64,000 bases of DNA from Polychytrium aggregatum (Eukaryota; Chytridiomycota; Chytridiomycetes; Polychytriales), in NCBI RefSeq assembly GCF_025602895.1, contig NW_026516213.1:310001-374000 (forward strand), written 5' to 3'. The first letter of the stretch is position 1; each line of letters opens with the position of its first letter. Position numbers and translations under genes: made by a program. Shown here one piece after another: positions 14,044 to 23,667 of this stretch. Below the pieces are notes generated by a model. It had not been told where the DNA came from, ran no database searches, and saw only the letters and a list, made by a program, of their open reading frames with translations.

Positions 14044-15363
14044 ATGAGCCAGCCCATCGATCCGTCGAAAGTACGCTGCTCCTCGGCCAGTTTCGGCCGA
14101 TGTCGTCCTGCTCATGGCGGGTTATGCTTGGATATCTTGCCCGTTGCTAATCGCTGATAGCTGCCGTCGCTTCATTTGCACCGAATCATGTCCGCTGACG
14201 CCTTCTGGTCGATCTTCAGAATCCTGCTCCTGTGGAGCCAACACCCGATGATCAGCAGCAGGTATTTCGTCTCGACGACGCCAGGACTGGCTCGCACCCG
14301 CCCAGCGCCAGCTTTCCGTCAATCGAACAGCCGCCCCCGATCCGATCCGATCCGACTCGATCGAATTCAGCATCTGGCCTGCATGCGTTGCTGATCATAG
14401 CCTATCTTGTCTTGCGGCATCGGTCGGATCCAATCCAATCCAGAAACCCGAGACAGTGGAGTCTCGGCTCTATATCGGCAACTTGGACCCATCCATCACC
14501 GAGTTCAAGCTGATCAAAATGTTTGAGCGGTTCGGGCCCATCGCCCGGATCGACTACCTTTGGTACAAGGTCGGCCCTAAGAAGGGCCAGCCGCGAGGAT
14601 ACTGTTTTCTAGAGTTTATCCAGAAGGAGGTGCGTCGAAAGTGGCTCTGGAACTGCCGTCGAATGGCCGCCAGACGACGATTGGATGACGGCTGGACGTT
14701 TGATCTGGTGCGCTCGGGTTTACGGGCTGCATCTACGAGTGGCTGCCCTCCGACGGCATTGGACAAAGTCACTGCTCTCTCAGCACCAGATCCAGCGGGC
14801 TGACCGATTCATGAACGACACAGGATGCAGCCAAGGCGCTGAGCGTCATGAAAGGCAAGATCGTAAGCGGACGGACGCTGGTGGTGTCATACTCGCACGA
14901 GCAAAAGGTGAGCGCCGACACCGCAAGCAGGCGCCCGATCAACTCTTCCTTGATTGCTTCAGTCTCTCTCTCGATCCTGTCTCTCTCTGTGATTCCGTGC
15001 GCGCCTTCATGCTCATCTCGATGACCTTGATCAGAAAACCGATTTCGGCCCTGGAACGTTGAACCACAAGCTCCAAGCCGGTGTTCGGCCAGAGTACATC
15101 AATCCCAAGTTGCAGCCCAGGATGACCAACACGAGGTGCGATCTCTCGTCGATAATGGCACCCACGCAGTGCTGCTTTGCCCAGTACTAATTGGCATCGC
15201 TACCACCGGCAGCGTCGACGCCAAGATCGCGGCTCTCGAACGCAAGTTGAGTCAGATCGATGGCAAGAAAGAAGCGTCTGCACCTTCATCCCGTCCTCCG
15301 ATATCGTCGTCATCATCATCACGAGTGCGCAAGTCATCGTCCGGCCGCCACCACCCATACTGA
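14044..15363 (+). CDS. RBM18: RBM18-like RNA-recognition-motif protein, five exons
   Basis: Small single-RRM protein; the human counterpart is 190 aa and its RNA targets are not defined. Exons 14044-14070, 14444-14629, 14824-14907, 15035-15135 and 15213-15363 join in phase and give 182 aa. RNP2 is visible as RLYIGNLD, followed by PSITEFKLIKMFERFGPIAR, then RNP1 as GQPRGYCFLEF, the RBM18 spacing. The RRM closes with DAAKALSVMKGKIVSGRTL. The downstream part keeps the family's KIAALERKLSQID helix (RBM18: KIKAIEAKLK), followed by a Ser-rich, basic tail ending GRHHPY. Exon 1 encodes only nine residues (MSQPIDPSK). The last intron has a good branch-like TACTAAT 23 bases before its acceptor. Confidence 0.85.
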
Positions 15364-15718
15364 TCCATGCGTGATCACAGCCACACCAGCAATACTCGTT
15401 TCAGCCACACCTGCATTTCTCATTCAACATGCCCCCCCCCAGCAACCTGATGTGGATCGGACGCCCTCGCGATCCAATAAAGTCCACCATATCCGATCCA
15501 CCGGAGTCATCCCGAGAAGCCAAGCACTCGACTGCTGCGACAAAGCCAGACGGAATTGACATGACGCCACGGGCACAGATACCGGGGAGCCTTTTTTGAT
15601 CGTCCGGTCGGTCAGCCGCTGGGGTAGGATATATATAGATGTAATGATAGTCTCCAATTCAGAGCCACACAAACTTGATACGCCCAGACAACAGAAAGGA
15701 TGGACAGTGCCATGTGCT
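15364..15718. other. Convergent 3' ends of the RBM18-like and CLC genes
   Basis: The two genes converge here, so this stretch holds two 3' UTRs. A run of nine C at 15430-15438 and AT-richer sequence (GATATATATAGATGTAATG near 15628) are visible. No further gene is seen. Confidence 0.45.
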
Positions 15719-18700
15719 TCAAACTCTCTGCTCGACATGCGAATCGAGATCCTTGACGGTGCTGGCCGGACTGACCGGACGGCTCTGGCTGCGACTCTCG
15801 GCACGGCTCTCGTTGCGATGCTGCTCCTCGGCACCAGGCAGGGCATCGATGATGCCAATGAGCCCTGGGTTCTTCTTGCGCTCTTCCTCTTCTCGCTCGA
15901 CCTTGGGCCGCAGCAAGTCTTCGCGGGTCACCAGGCCCACCATGAAGCCCTCGTTGTCGACAACCAGGATCTGACGAAGACCTAGCTGTCGGAAGATGGT
16001 GAATACCTTGGATGCCGATGTGGACTCGTTGACAACAAAGGGGGATGTGTTCATGATGGGTCGCAGCTACAGCCATGTCCAGCAGATAGGCAAGTGAGCG
16101 AGCGAGACGGATTAGCCCTGGAGACACAGACCCGTTTGGCACCTCAGCAGCTGCTGCTCGACAAGAGCCAGCAATCGCATATGTGTGATGAGGGGCGGGG
16201 GGCTGCAACCTACCGAAATCAGGCGGTCCAAATCGCCCTCTTCGTTCACAAAGGCATCCCGGGCAGCCCTCAGACGGTCGCGGCGAACAAAGCCGATGGG
16301 CTTGGGAAGCTTCTCCGAGTCGATGTGTCCGTCGGCGTCGCGGTCAATGTCGTAGTACTGCACGACGGGGAAGCCGAGGTGCGGCTCATTCACAAACCTA
16401 TTCAGGCTATCCAGCTTCATGTTTTCTTCCACACAGCAGACCTTGCGGGTCATGATGTCTCGGGTTTTCTTGGTTCGCAACAGGTGGTAGGGCTCGTGGG
16501 GCAGGAACGGCACCTCGTTGTTCTCCATCTCGGTGTGGTAGATCGACTCGCCCACGCCGCCGGACGAGATCCAGGCACTGAGCCAGGTCACCAGAATCAG
16601 AGCCGGGACAGCGACGTAGTCGCCCGTGAGTTCGAACGCAATTACCGTGACGGTGAGGACCAGGCGCGAAGTCGAGGCCCAGAAGGCGGCCATGGCCAGC
16701 AGGGCGTAGAAGCCCGGATCTTGCACAAACAGGCCCAGCTTACTGCCGATGTAGTCGACAAATACACCGGCCAAGCGTCCGAGAGCCGCACCGATGATGA
16801 GGTTGGGCACGACGACATCCGTCGGGAGCGCAATGTAGTACGTCAGGGTGCTCAGGAACCAGTAGAGGAGCGCAAAGATCACGAGGGTCTTCCAGCTCCA
16901 GACGCCGTTCACTCCACGCAGTAGCAGAAGCTTGAGCTGCTTCTCGGGCGTTGTCCAGAAGAGCGAGCGGAGCTCCCAGTAGCAAACGCCGCTGATCGGA
17001 ACGTTGGTGCTGGTGCTGGTGGACGAGACGCTTTCAGAGCGCTTGGCGAGCGCCGAGGTGCCCGCCGGGAGCACTTCGACCTTGAGACCCATGTCGGCAA
17101 AGAAGGTGGCGTTGACTCCGTTTTGCAGAAAGTCGCTCGTTCCGCTGTAGACGACGTTGCTGAGGTAGCGCACAGTACTGTTCTGGGCAGGTGGAGCAGG
17201 CGGAGCAGGGCTGGTGCCGTTGGCGGGAGTGGGGGTTGTGGTGTTGGCAGCCTCGGACAGGCTGGAGAGGAACACGGAGCGGGTCGTCAGGGTCCTCTGC
17301 GAGCTGCACTGGTTATCGTAGAGAATCTGGTACGACAGCAGCACATTCTCGGTCAGGGTCTCGTCGAGCGCCGTCGGCAGACAGACGTCTTGGATCTGGT
17401 TGTAGCAATTCACAAACTGGCTTCTATCACAGAGAGAGCTGCTGTTTCCAAAGTCAACACACACGGGCGCGGCAGTGAGGGCGTGCTTGACGGTGTTGAA
17501 GAGCGGCGAGCATGTATCGACCTGCTCAGAGGCCATGGGCACCAGCACTACCAAGAGCATCGTGATGACGCAAACGACGACAACCTCCAGGATGCGCCAA
17601 AGCTTGTTGAGGATGCTGGGGTGCTTCATGTCGCGGTCGATGAGGGTGCGCTTTCGGGCGAGCTGGACAAAGGATAGCAAATAGTTGTGGAGAATGCCGG
17701 CGCCAGCAGCAAGAACGGCGATGACGACAAACGAGAGCAAATGGAAGCCGTTGAAGTTCTGGGTGCAGGAGATGTCGGTCTGGACAAAGGTGGAGAGCGA
17801 GGCATTGTCGAAAGGGCAAGCCGTGATGGCAGTGTTAGTACACGATTTATCCAACAGTACCAGGCAAATAGAATCACCATTGACCCATCGGTGGCTGCCA
17901 TCTCTACGCTCGGAGCCATTGCTGCAAAGTCGGGCCTACCGGAAACAGGAGCGCAATGCCTCCGAACAGGCGGTCGAGGAGGTTCACTCCGCTTCCAAGC
18001 AGCACGGCCGACACAACCATGAAAGCGGTGGTGGTGGTGAAGACTGTGCGAGTCATGAGATGCGGATCCCAGAAACTAGTGGCCTCCTCGAGGGCAAAGA
18101 CGGCGCCGCCGACAGGGGCACGGAAGATGGCCGCGATCGAGGCGGCGGCACCCAGGGTCGCAAACAGGCGGAGATTCTTGTGCTCAAGCACATTGAACAG
18201 GTTGGTTGCACCGACCGACTCGGTGCTGTCTTCGTCGTCCATCTTACTGAGCGACTCTCGCTCGCCGTAGAAGGGTCGGCGGATAAAGGGAATGTACTGA
18301 ATGGCCTCGGTCGAGATGATGGCAATCGAGGAGCCGATCTTGGCCATGGGACCGTCGATGCCAGAGTACAGGCCGGAGCACACCAGGCCAACGACGCCAA
18401 TGCACTTGCCAAGAACTGTTCGCCATGTTACTCCGGAGAGAACGGCGGCGCCGTTCAGGAAGGCAATGACCTGAGTCATGCCGGAGCCGATGGCGTCGGG
18501 CTGGTGAACGGGATCGGCACGATATCAGGGATAGACTGGGCGTCAGTATCATGCGCAACAGAAACCAGCATGACCGAAGGCAGATTGGACACTGGCGAGA
18601 CATGGCATCCAGGCCATCGACATGCGCCATTGCCATGCGCCATTGCCAGGCATCACTCAGCTACCAGCTGCCAGCGTTGGACCAAACTAACCGCAAAGTT

Positions 18701-19498
18701 GATAATGCAAATCGATGGGATGACAGCAAACAGGAGTGATGTGCCCAGCGCCACCAGGAAGGCATTGACTTTTTGGTTTTCTTCAAAGAGGTTCTCGTAG
18801 AGCTCGATGCGCCAGTCGCCAATCTTCTCGGTGGCGACCGACAGACCGGCAAAGACCAGCGAGATTACTACGGCGAGGATGAAAGCCAACACTGGAAGCA
18901 CGGCAACGGCGGTCAGAGCCAGCAGCAGCGAGCACCACGAAGCAAAAGTCAACACAATAGACCGGCGGCCTCGATCCACAGCGTCGTGGGGGTGTGTGTT
19001 TTGCACTTACCATAGGAGCAGATACTGGCGATGAGCCGGGTCTGATCGAGGGAGACAGATCGAGAATGAGTCTCTCAGACGCGCTGATGCTTGATATAGC
19101 CGCGCTGATGCTTGATATAGCCGCGCTATCGTACTTACCGTCACGGTTTGCTCCTGATAGTGCCGACGGACAAGTTCACCGTCTGGCTCCTCAAAGTCGA
19201 TCGTCTGCACGGACGGCAGCGGTGCGGGTGGGTGGTCAGTAAGGTGCCCGGCAGCATGAAAAAGCGAAGAGGATCTCCGTTGGGGAGACACTCTGCTGGC
19301 CCGCTTGGACAAGCAATCACATGGCTGGCTTACCTCGAAGTTGGAGAACAAATGGCTGCCGTGCGCGCTCTTTCTGGTGGTCGTGCGATGAGACAGTCGG
19401 TTGACGGGGGGGATGGGCGCTCCGTCCTCAGAGTGGTCTCTCTGAACGAGGAGCGGCGTCTTCTTGGCGGGATCGACCTCTGTGCTTGGCTTGGACAT
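15719..19498 (-). CDS. Divergent CLC-family chloride channel or exchanger, multi-exon
   Basis: Membrane chloride channel or H+/Cl- exchanger. The N-terminus is 19498-19334 (MSKPSTEVDPAKK), then 19204-19139, both in phase; later junctions are approximate. The large exons are about 18970-18690, 18520-17944, 17790-16230 and 16054-15719. CLC signatures are present but altered: AIGSGMTQVIAFLNG replaces GSGIPE..LNG, GIDGPMAKIGSSIA replaces GxEGP, and PTDVVVPNLIIGAALGR replaces GxFxP. FRAPVGGAVFALEE, normal for the family, is intact. Between the two membrane halves is a long insert of about 200 residues rich in Cys, Ser/Thr and N-glycosylation sites, presumably extracytoplasmic. The cytoplasmic end has two CBS domains (from TRDIMTRKVCCVEEN and from STSASKVFTIFRQLG). 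The change from Glu to Asp at the gating position is the notable oddity. Confidence 0.85.
19081..19122. repeat. 21-bp tandem duplication in a CLC intron
   Basis: Two exact copies of a 21-base unit (beginning GCGCTGATGCTTGATATAGC) stand head to tail in the intron next to the donor at 19138. Confidence 0.9.
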
Positions 19499-20006
19499 GC
19501 TGTGGATGCTGCTGGTTCTGTCGGTACTGGTGATGCTGGTTCTGTCGATGCTGGTGCTGCGACCGAGACAGGGTATGCTCGATCTGGGACGATTGGGGGG
19601 GGCAGCGGGATCTTGCTTCTGCCTCTGCCTCTGCCTCTGCTTGAGCTCTCGCTTTCCTCCGTTGCGGACGGACAGCCAAGGGCGATGCTCCCGTCGCTCG
19701 GACCGCTCACCACCGTCGCTTTTGTACCTTCTGGGCGATGGTGGATTGCCCCATGGCACCAGGATCGCCACCTCGACCGTGGTTGGGCGCATGTCCCCAA
19801 AAAGGCAACACGCTCCTGGGGGGCAAGGCTCTGTGTCCGTCGCGGCCGCGTCTGTGTCCATCTTGGCCGCTGGCTGCGTGGTGGGTCGGTACACCCACGT
19901 CCTGTGCAAGTCCACCGAATTTCCTTGGCTTTGCCAAGCCCGGGTCCTATCGGGTTGTGTGGGGGGGGGAAGTAGATGCAGTCTACATCCAGCAGCACAT
20001 CGCCAT
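19499..20006. other. Upstream region of the CLC gene, simple repeats
   Basis: This should be promoter and 5' UTR of the CLC gene. It holds imperfect repeats: GCTGGTTCTGTCGNTACTGGTGATG-like copies at about 19510-19560 and (CTGCCT)n near 19618-19640. The 300-aa minus frame running through here is an extension of CLC exon 1 and has low complexity; I do not call it. Confidence 0.45.
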
Positions 20007-20034
20007 TACACTTTATTCAGAAAAAAACGGGACA
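20007..20034. repeat. Left terminal inverted repeat of the mariner-Fanzor element
   Basis: Reads TACACTTTATTCAG followed by seven A and CGGGACA. The inner 13 bases are identical to the other end in inverted orientation, and the outer part shares TACA and several scattered positions. Confidence 0.85.
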
Positions 20035-20106
20035 ATATAGCCGTTTCCATGAACATGTAGTATGTGCTGTGCTTGCGTCAAGCAAAGCCACAAGAAATAA
20101 AACAGA
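20007..20106 (-). ncRNA. Candidate guide-RNA (fRNA/omegaRNA) region of Fanzor
   Basis: In Fanzor and TnpB systems the guide RNA scaffold is transcribed from the 3' end of the nuclease gene to the transposon end, and the guide is the flanking host DNA. Here the corresponding strip is the 100 bases between the Fanzor stop (20107-20109) and the TA border. It is almost unchanged in copy 1 (128-227) although it encodes no protein. It can fold a small stem-loop at 20070-20084 (TGCTTG, loop, CAAGCA). In this model the guide of this copy would come from the flank below 20007, and that of copy 1 from 228 onward. Position is inferred from the known family layout; no transcript evidence is available. 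Confidence 0.45.
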
Positions 20107-22479
20107 TCACTTTGGCAGCCTCCGAGTGAAGACCGCTGGTCGCTCTCCGATCTCCACAATCGACCTGCATACTGTGATCATGTTGCGCGCCGCATTGACT
20201 TCGCGATTCCACACTGTCCGGCAGCTGGGATTCTTGCAGCTCCTGACAAAGTGGGAATTCGCAACACTGGGCGCATCGAGTCCTTCCAACCGAACTGGCT
20301 CCAGGCACTTGGAGCACACTTGCGAGGTGTTGAACTCGTTCGTCGAGGCCACCTTGACGCTTCCATAATGGTGATTGGGACGGCGGCGGTGGTGCTCGAA
20401 TTGCTCAAAGTACTGAGCAAACCGCTGCCTCCGAGGGCTGGATGCATAGCCCTTGCCCTGTCGCCATGATGCATTGCCAAAGGCGATCACCACATCGGTC
20501 CGTATCGGGGCGTGCTTCAGGACGGCCTTGCACATCCTGTCAACGGCCACTTGGCGCCTCTTGTGGCCCGTGAAGCGATGGTGACGGGCCTTCTTGCCAA
20601 GGCGGAAGCCGAGCTGCACTCGCAGCTCCGGTCGCAGGACATGGGTGAGATGGATCTTGAAGGCCTCCGAGGACGACACCTTGGGCGAGGGAGTGGTCGA
20701 CATCCAGGTCTCGATGCTGAGTCGATACTTCATGGTGTTGTGCCACTTGGTGTTGGACGTATGGCCACACATGTGCTGGTAGTGGCCATTGGAGAATGAG
20801 ACCACCTCGTCTTGGTGGCCCGGTGCTTGGATGACTGCCGTGAAGATGGAGCCGACTCCAGGATCGATGCCAATCCAAGTGGTGCGGTTGGGGTCTGGGT
20901 CGCCGATGTGGGCCTGGATACGCTGCTCGGCAGCCGGAGGAGGCTCGATGGTCTCGGTGCGATCGGTTCGACGCACAAACTTGACGAGGCCGATGGTGCA
21001 TCCAATGCCATCGGTGCTGATCTCGTAGTTGAACAGCTTCTTGTCCCTGACCCGCTCTTGGAAGAGGGAACTACGCAGCTTGAAGCAACTGCGCCAGAGA
21101 CGATCCTGGTTGTTGATGCCGTCATCACCTTCTTCCTTGAGCTTGTCCCGGGTGAGTCCAAGGCGCTTCTTTGGACCAAGGAGATCCCAGAGGGTGGCCG
21201 TGTCGATCTTGATGTATTTGGCCGTGGCAGTGCATAGAGGAACCATCGTGCACACGGCCGGAGGAGTGTCGACGGCGAGCTGCTTGAGTGCCCAGTTGAT
21301 CCTGGCGGCCAGCTTGTTGATCTTGGACTTGGTGGTGCCGAGCTCAGACTTGGCGTTGGTGAACCTCTTGTCGTCGGAGGGAATGCCTTGGGTAGTGAGC
21401 TCGTCCAGCTTGGCCTGGCGCTGCAGCTCGGTGACTCGGAGGGCGGGCATGTCACAGTCGATCCACTTGTGGACATCGTCGACCATCTTGTCTCGGGCGA
21501 GGATTCCCACATGGTGTGAGAGGCGATGGAGGGCCCGGAAGCGGTCCTGGTCGTTGTTGTACCGAAACTCGTCCAGGACGTGGCCAAAGTCTGGATAGAG
21601 GAACTCGAGATCGGCCTTGGGTGGAGTCGGCCCTGGTTTCTCGAAGAGCTCAAGACAGGCCTCGATGGCTTCATGCTTATGCTTGTTGGCTGGGAAGACG
21701 GCAGCGCAGAAGCGGCGAAGGAGTCGCCAGTAGGCCAGGTCGAGGTGGGTGGTGCAGTTGGTGGCATAGGCATTGACAGCCAGTGTGAGAAGCTGACTGT
21801 GAGCACCATCAGGCAGACGAGGGGCCGGAGGCAGGTCTGCGTGCCGAGTGGTCTGGTAGTCGCCAAAGGAATCAACCAACTGCTCGTTGTATTTCTCATT
21901 GTCCCCGGTCGGGGAGAGCGCATCGGCCTGGACGATCCTGAAGCATTGGCGGATGAAAGCAGGGGTGGCCTTGGAGATGACGGGGACGGGAAGATCCTGC
22001 TCGATGCACCGGAGGATGTGCAGGTTGAGCAGCCTGGATGCCTCGAACTGGATCTGGGTCATGGCCTCGACGGTGGCCTGGATCTTGTCGCGGAGAGCGG
22101 GATTGAGACAACAGCCATCCATCGTCTGCTTGAAGCAGCTGAACTGAGGGGCGGATGACCTTCCATCCACGAGTGGGACGACAGAACTCTTGAGGGGCCG
22201 GTATTTGGGACACTTGTTGGTGTTGCTTCGCTCGTGATCGGTACCGTCGCACTGGCGACATCGCTTGCCAGTACTCGAGGAAGTAGATGGACCAGGTTCG
22301 GTGGGATCGACATCCATTGGATCTGCAGAAGCAGTGGTGGTGAGCGACGGAGCAACAGACGACCAAGCATGCGTGGGGTCAGAAGACGAACCAGAGACAG
22401 GCTCCGACTGTGACTTGGCTTTCTTGGGCCTGGGTGGCCGAGGCTGGCCATCACCGGCACCCTTACGCTTCGGAGGCAT
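20107..22479 (-). CDS. Fanzor RNA-guided DNA endonuclease (TnpB homologue), 790 aa
   Basis: Eukaryotic relative of TnpB/Cas12, expected to use a guide RNA to cut DNA. One uninterrupted frame starts at the ATG of MPPKRKGAGDG. Order: nuclear-localisation-like basic N-terminus (PKRK, PRPKKAK); Zn-knuckle-like CRQCDGTDHERSNTNKCP, common in fungal Fanzors; a long helical wedge/REC region; RuvC-I with WIGIDPGVGS (Asp539). RuvC-II follows as VVIAFGNASW, where the canonical Glu is absent. The alternative Glu, displaced by about 47 residues, is Glu715 in TNEFNTSQVC. The zinc ribbon is Cys722, 725, 748 and 753. RuvC-III is WNREVNAARN with Glu760 where the other copies have Asp. The frame is full-length and free of stops, so it was recently under selection or recently copied, but the D760E change may weaken cleavage. 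It shares strand and element with a mariner transposase. Confidence 0.92.
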   Translation of the reverse strand: MPPKRKGAGDGQPRPPRPKKAKSQSEPVSGSSSDPTHAWSSVAPSLTTTASADPMDVDPTEPGPSTSSSTGKRCRQCDGTDHERSNTNKCPKYRPLKSSVVPLVDGRSSAPQFSCFKQTMDGCCLNPALRDKIQATVEAMTQIQFEASRLLNLHILRCIEQDLPVPVISKATPAFIRQCFRIVQADALSPTGDNEKYNEQLVDSFGDYQTTRHADLPPAPRLPDGAHSQLLTLAVNAYATNCTTHLDLAYWRLLRRFCAAVFPANKHKHEAIEACLELFEKPGPTPPKADLEFLYPDFGHVLDEFRYNNDQDRFRALHRLSHHVGILARDKMVDDVHKWIDCDMPALRVTELQRQAKLDELTTQGIPSDDKRFTNAKSELGTTKSKINKLAARINWALKQLAVDTPPAVCTMVPLCTATAKYIKIDTATLWDLLGPKKRLGLTRDKLKEEGDDGINNQDRLWRSCFKLRSSLFQERVRDKKLFNYEISTDGIGCTIGLVKFVRRTDRTETIEPPPAAEQRIQAHIGDPDPNRTTWIGIDPGVGSIFTAVIQAPGHQDEVVSFSNGHYQHMCGHTSNTKWHNTMKYRLSIETWMSTTPSPKVSSSEAFKIHLTHVLRPELRVQLGFRLGKKARHHRFTGHKRRQVAVDRMCKAVLKHAPIRTDVVIAFGNASWRQGKGYASSPRRQRFAQYFEQFEHHRRRPNHHYGSVKVASTNEFNTSQVCSKCLEPVRLEGLDAPSVANSHFVRSCKNPSCRTVWNREVNAARNMITVCRSIVEIGERPAVFTRRLPK

Positions 22480-22724
22480 GGGGGCAGAGGATGCTGGATG
22501 CCTGCCAGTGGTACTGGTCAGAGCAGAGACTTTTTTTTATCGTACAATAGCGCGATGATCAGATCAAGGCGAGATGAGGGAAGAAAGCAGCAGGACGAAG
22601 GTGTGGCATTTATACCCGAGAGCAGGAACCCGTCTTTGCGGGTTGGTTGGGAAGCGACCCTGTTCAAAAATCGCCGAGAGGTTCAAGCCAGGGATGTGAA
22701 CGTGAGAACGGCGGCTTGATTGGA

Positions 22725-22763
22725 GGGAACTCAACCCCAAATCGGTGGGGACTCAACCCCAAA
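22725..22763. repeat. Direct repeat between transposase and Fanzor frames
   Basis: ACTCAACCCCAAA occurs twice (22729-22741 and 22751-22763), 22 bases apart, around the stop of the truncated transposase frame (22753-22755). It may mark the junction where internal mariner sequence was lost. Confidence 0.7.
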
Positions 22764-23403
22764 GAAGTTCTCGATGGGATTGAAGTCGAGTGAGGCAGGT
22801 GGGGTGAAGATCACTGACCATCCTCGGCGCTCGATGCAGCACACCAGAGTGGTTGATGGCAAATGCAGCCGAGACAGACTTGTGCTTCATGTGATTGCGC
22901 TGGCGAAGCGGAGCACCCTTCGGTGAGTATCCGTAAAGAGGGAAAATGGATCTCCTGATCCCTGTCTCATCGACAAAAACGAGTCGTCGTGGGTCGATGG
23001 AGTGGACTTGGTCCCTGAACTGTGCCACTCGCTCATCCAGTCGCTTGGACTTGTAGAGGTGTGTTGCCCTCTTGTGTGAGAGACCTGCTCGGTGGATGGC
23101 AGTGTGGCAGAGTGAGAGTGATACTTTCCTCTGGAGGATGGACTCGAGCTTGCACCGCAGCACAGGACCAGTCTGGAACGGGTCCTGTTCAATCAGGGTG
23201 CGAATGACTGGACATGCCTGCTCGAAGAAAGTGGATCTGCGAGCTGGGACCCGGGATGGGTCATCCAGCTTGCATCCTCGGTGCCATCGATGGATGGTGC
23301 TCTTGGATACACTGAATATGGAGGCGACCTTACGCAGGCTATGGATGAGGGCGTAGCATCGCAATGCGGCGGTGCGAAAGTCGGATGTGTGGCGAATGGT
23401 CAT
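22753..23403 (-). pseudogene. Tc1/mariner (IS630-type) DDE transposase, internally deleted
   Basis: The frame starts at ATG 23403 (MTIRHTSDFRTAALR), the block also conserved in copies 2-4, and shows an N-terminal helix-turn-helix (RKVASIFSVSKSTIHRWHRG). A second helical unit follows, then the first catalytic motif VFVDETG and the usual YGYSPKGAPLRQ. After SAAFAINHSGVLHR the frame becomes unrelated. A typical C-terminal motif (LDFNPIENFFG, equivalent to SPDLNPIE) is visible nearby in another frame. So the stretch with the second aspartate is deleted and the third motif is out of frame. The protein cannot be an active DDE transposase, and movement would need help in trans. Confidence 0.85.
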
Positions 23404-23461
23404 GGCCAGCGCGCGATAACATTGGGTAACAAAATATTCGATCAATGGTCAAAAACCCGGG

Positions 23462-23489
23462 TGTCCCGTTTTTTATTGGATTGCCTGTA
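23462..23489. repeat. Right terminal inverted repeat of the mariner-Fanzor element
   Basis: On the plus strand it reads TGTCCCGTTTTTTATTGG then ATTGCCTGTA. In reverse it starts TACAGGCAATCCAATAAAAA and ends CGGGACA, the inverse of the left end. The same outer pattern (TACAG, then CCAA at positions 11-14) recurs in copies 2 and 4. Confidence 0.85.
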
Positions 23490-23667
23490 ATCATTCAAAT
23501 CACAGCGCACCGCCTCCCGCCAGCAGCCAGCCCAATCACGGCCCGCGTCCAGCGCCATGATCGGCCAGCATCATCAAGCACCCCTGCAGAATCCTCCGCA
23601 TCGCCGTCTTTGTCTCGGTAACAGCGTCTCAGGGTATTTGCGCTCTTCCTCTCGCCGACCACCAACC

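Larger units (their letters stand above)
20007..23489 (-). mobile_element. Composite Tc1/mariner element carrying a Fanzor nuclease (main copy)
   Basis: The two ends, each 28 bases including TA, match as inverted repeats. Both start TACA, are equally long, and end in the shared core AAAAAACGGGACA (left 20007-20034, right 23462-23489 in reverse). TA at both borders fits the target duplication of Tc1/mariner (IS630) elements. Inside, on the minus strand, a mariner-type transposase remnant (23403-22753) is followed 273 bases later by a 790-aa Fanzor frame (22479-20107), then about 100 non-coding bases. The left border was confirmed because copy 1 matches up to the same TA and then diverges. The element sits between the 5' regions of the CLC gene and CFAP251, ending 178 bases before the CFAP251 start codon. 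Confidence 0.9.

Noticed and set aside
16094-16924. 276-aa plus-strand open frame
   Set aside because: Antisense of the CLC membrane and CBS exons.
19007-19915. 302-aa minus-strand frame
   Set aside because: It is CLC exon 1 extended through 5' UTR simple repeats and through introns; the conserved CLC start at 19498 is preferred.
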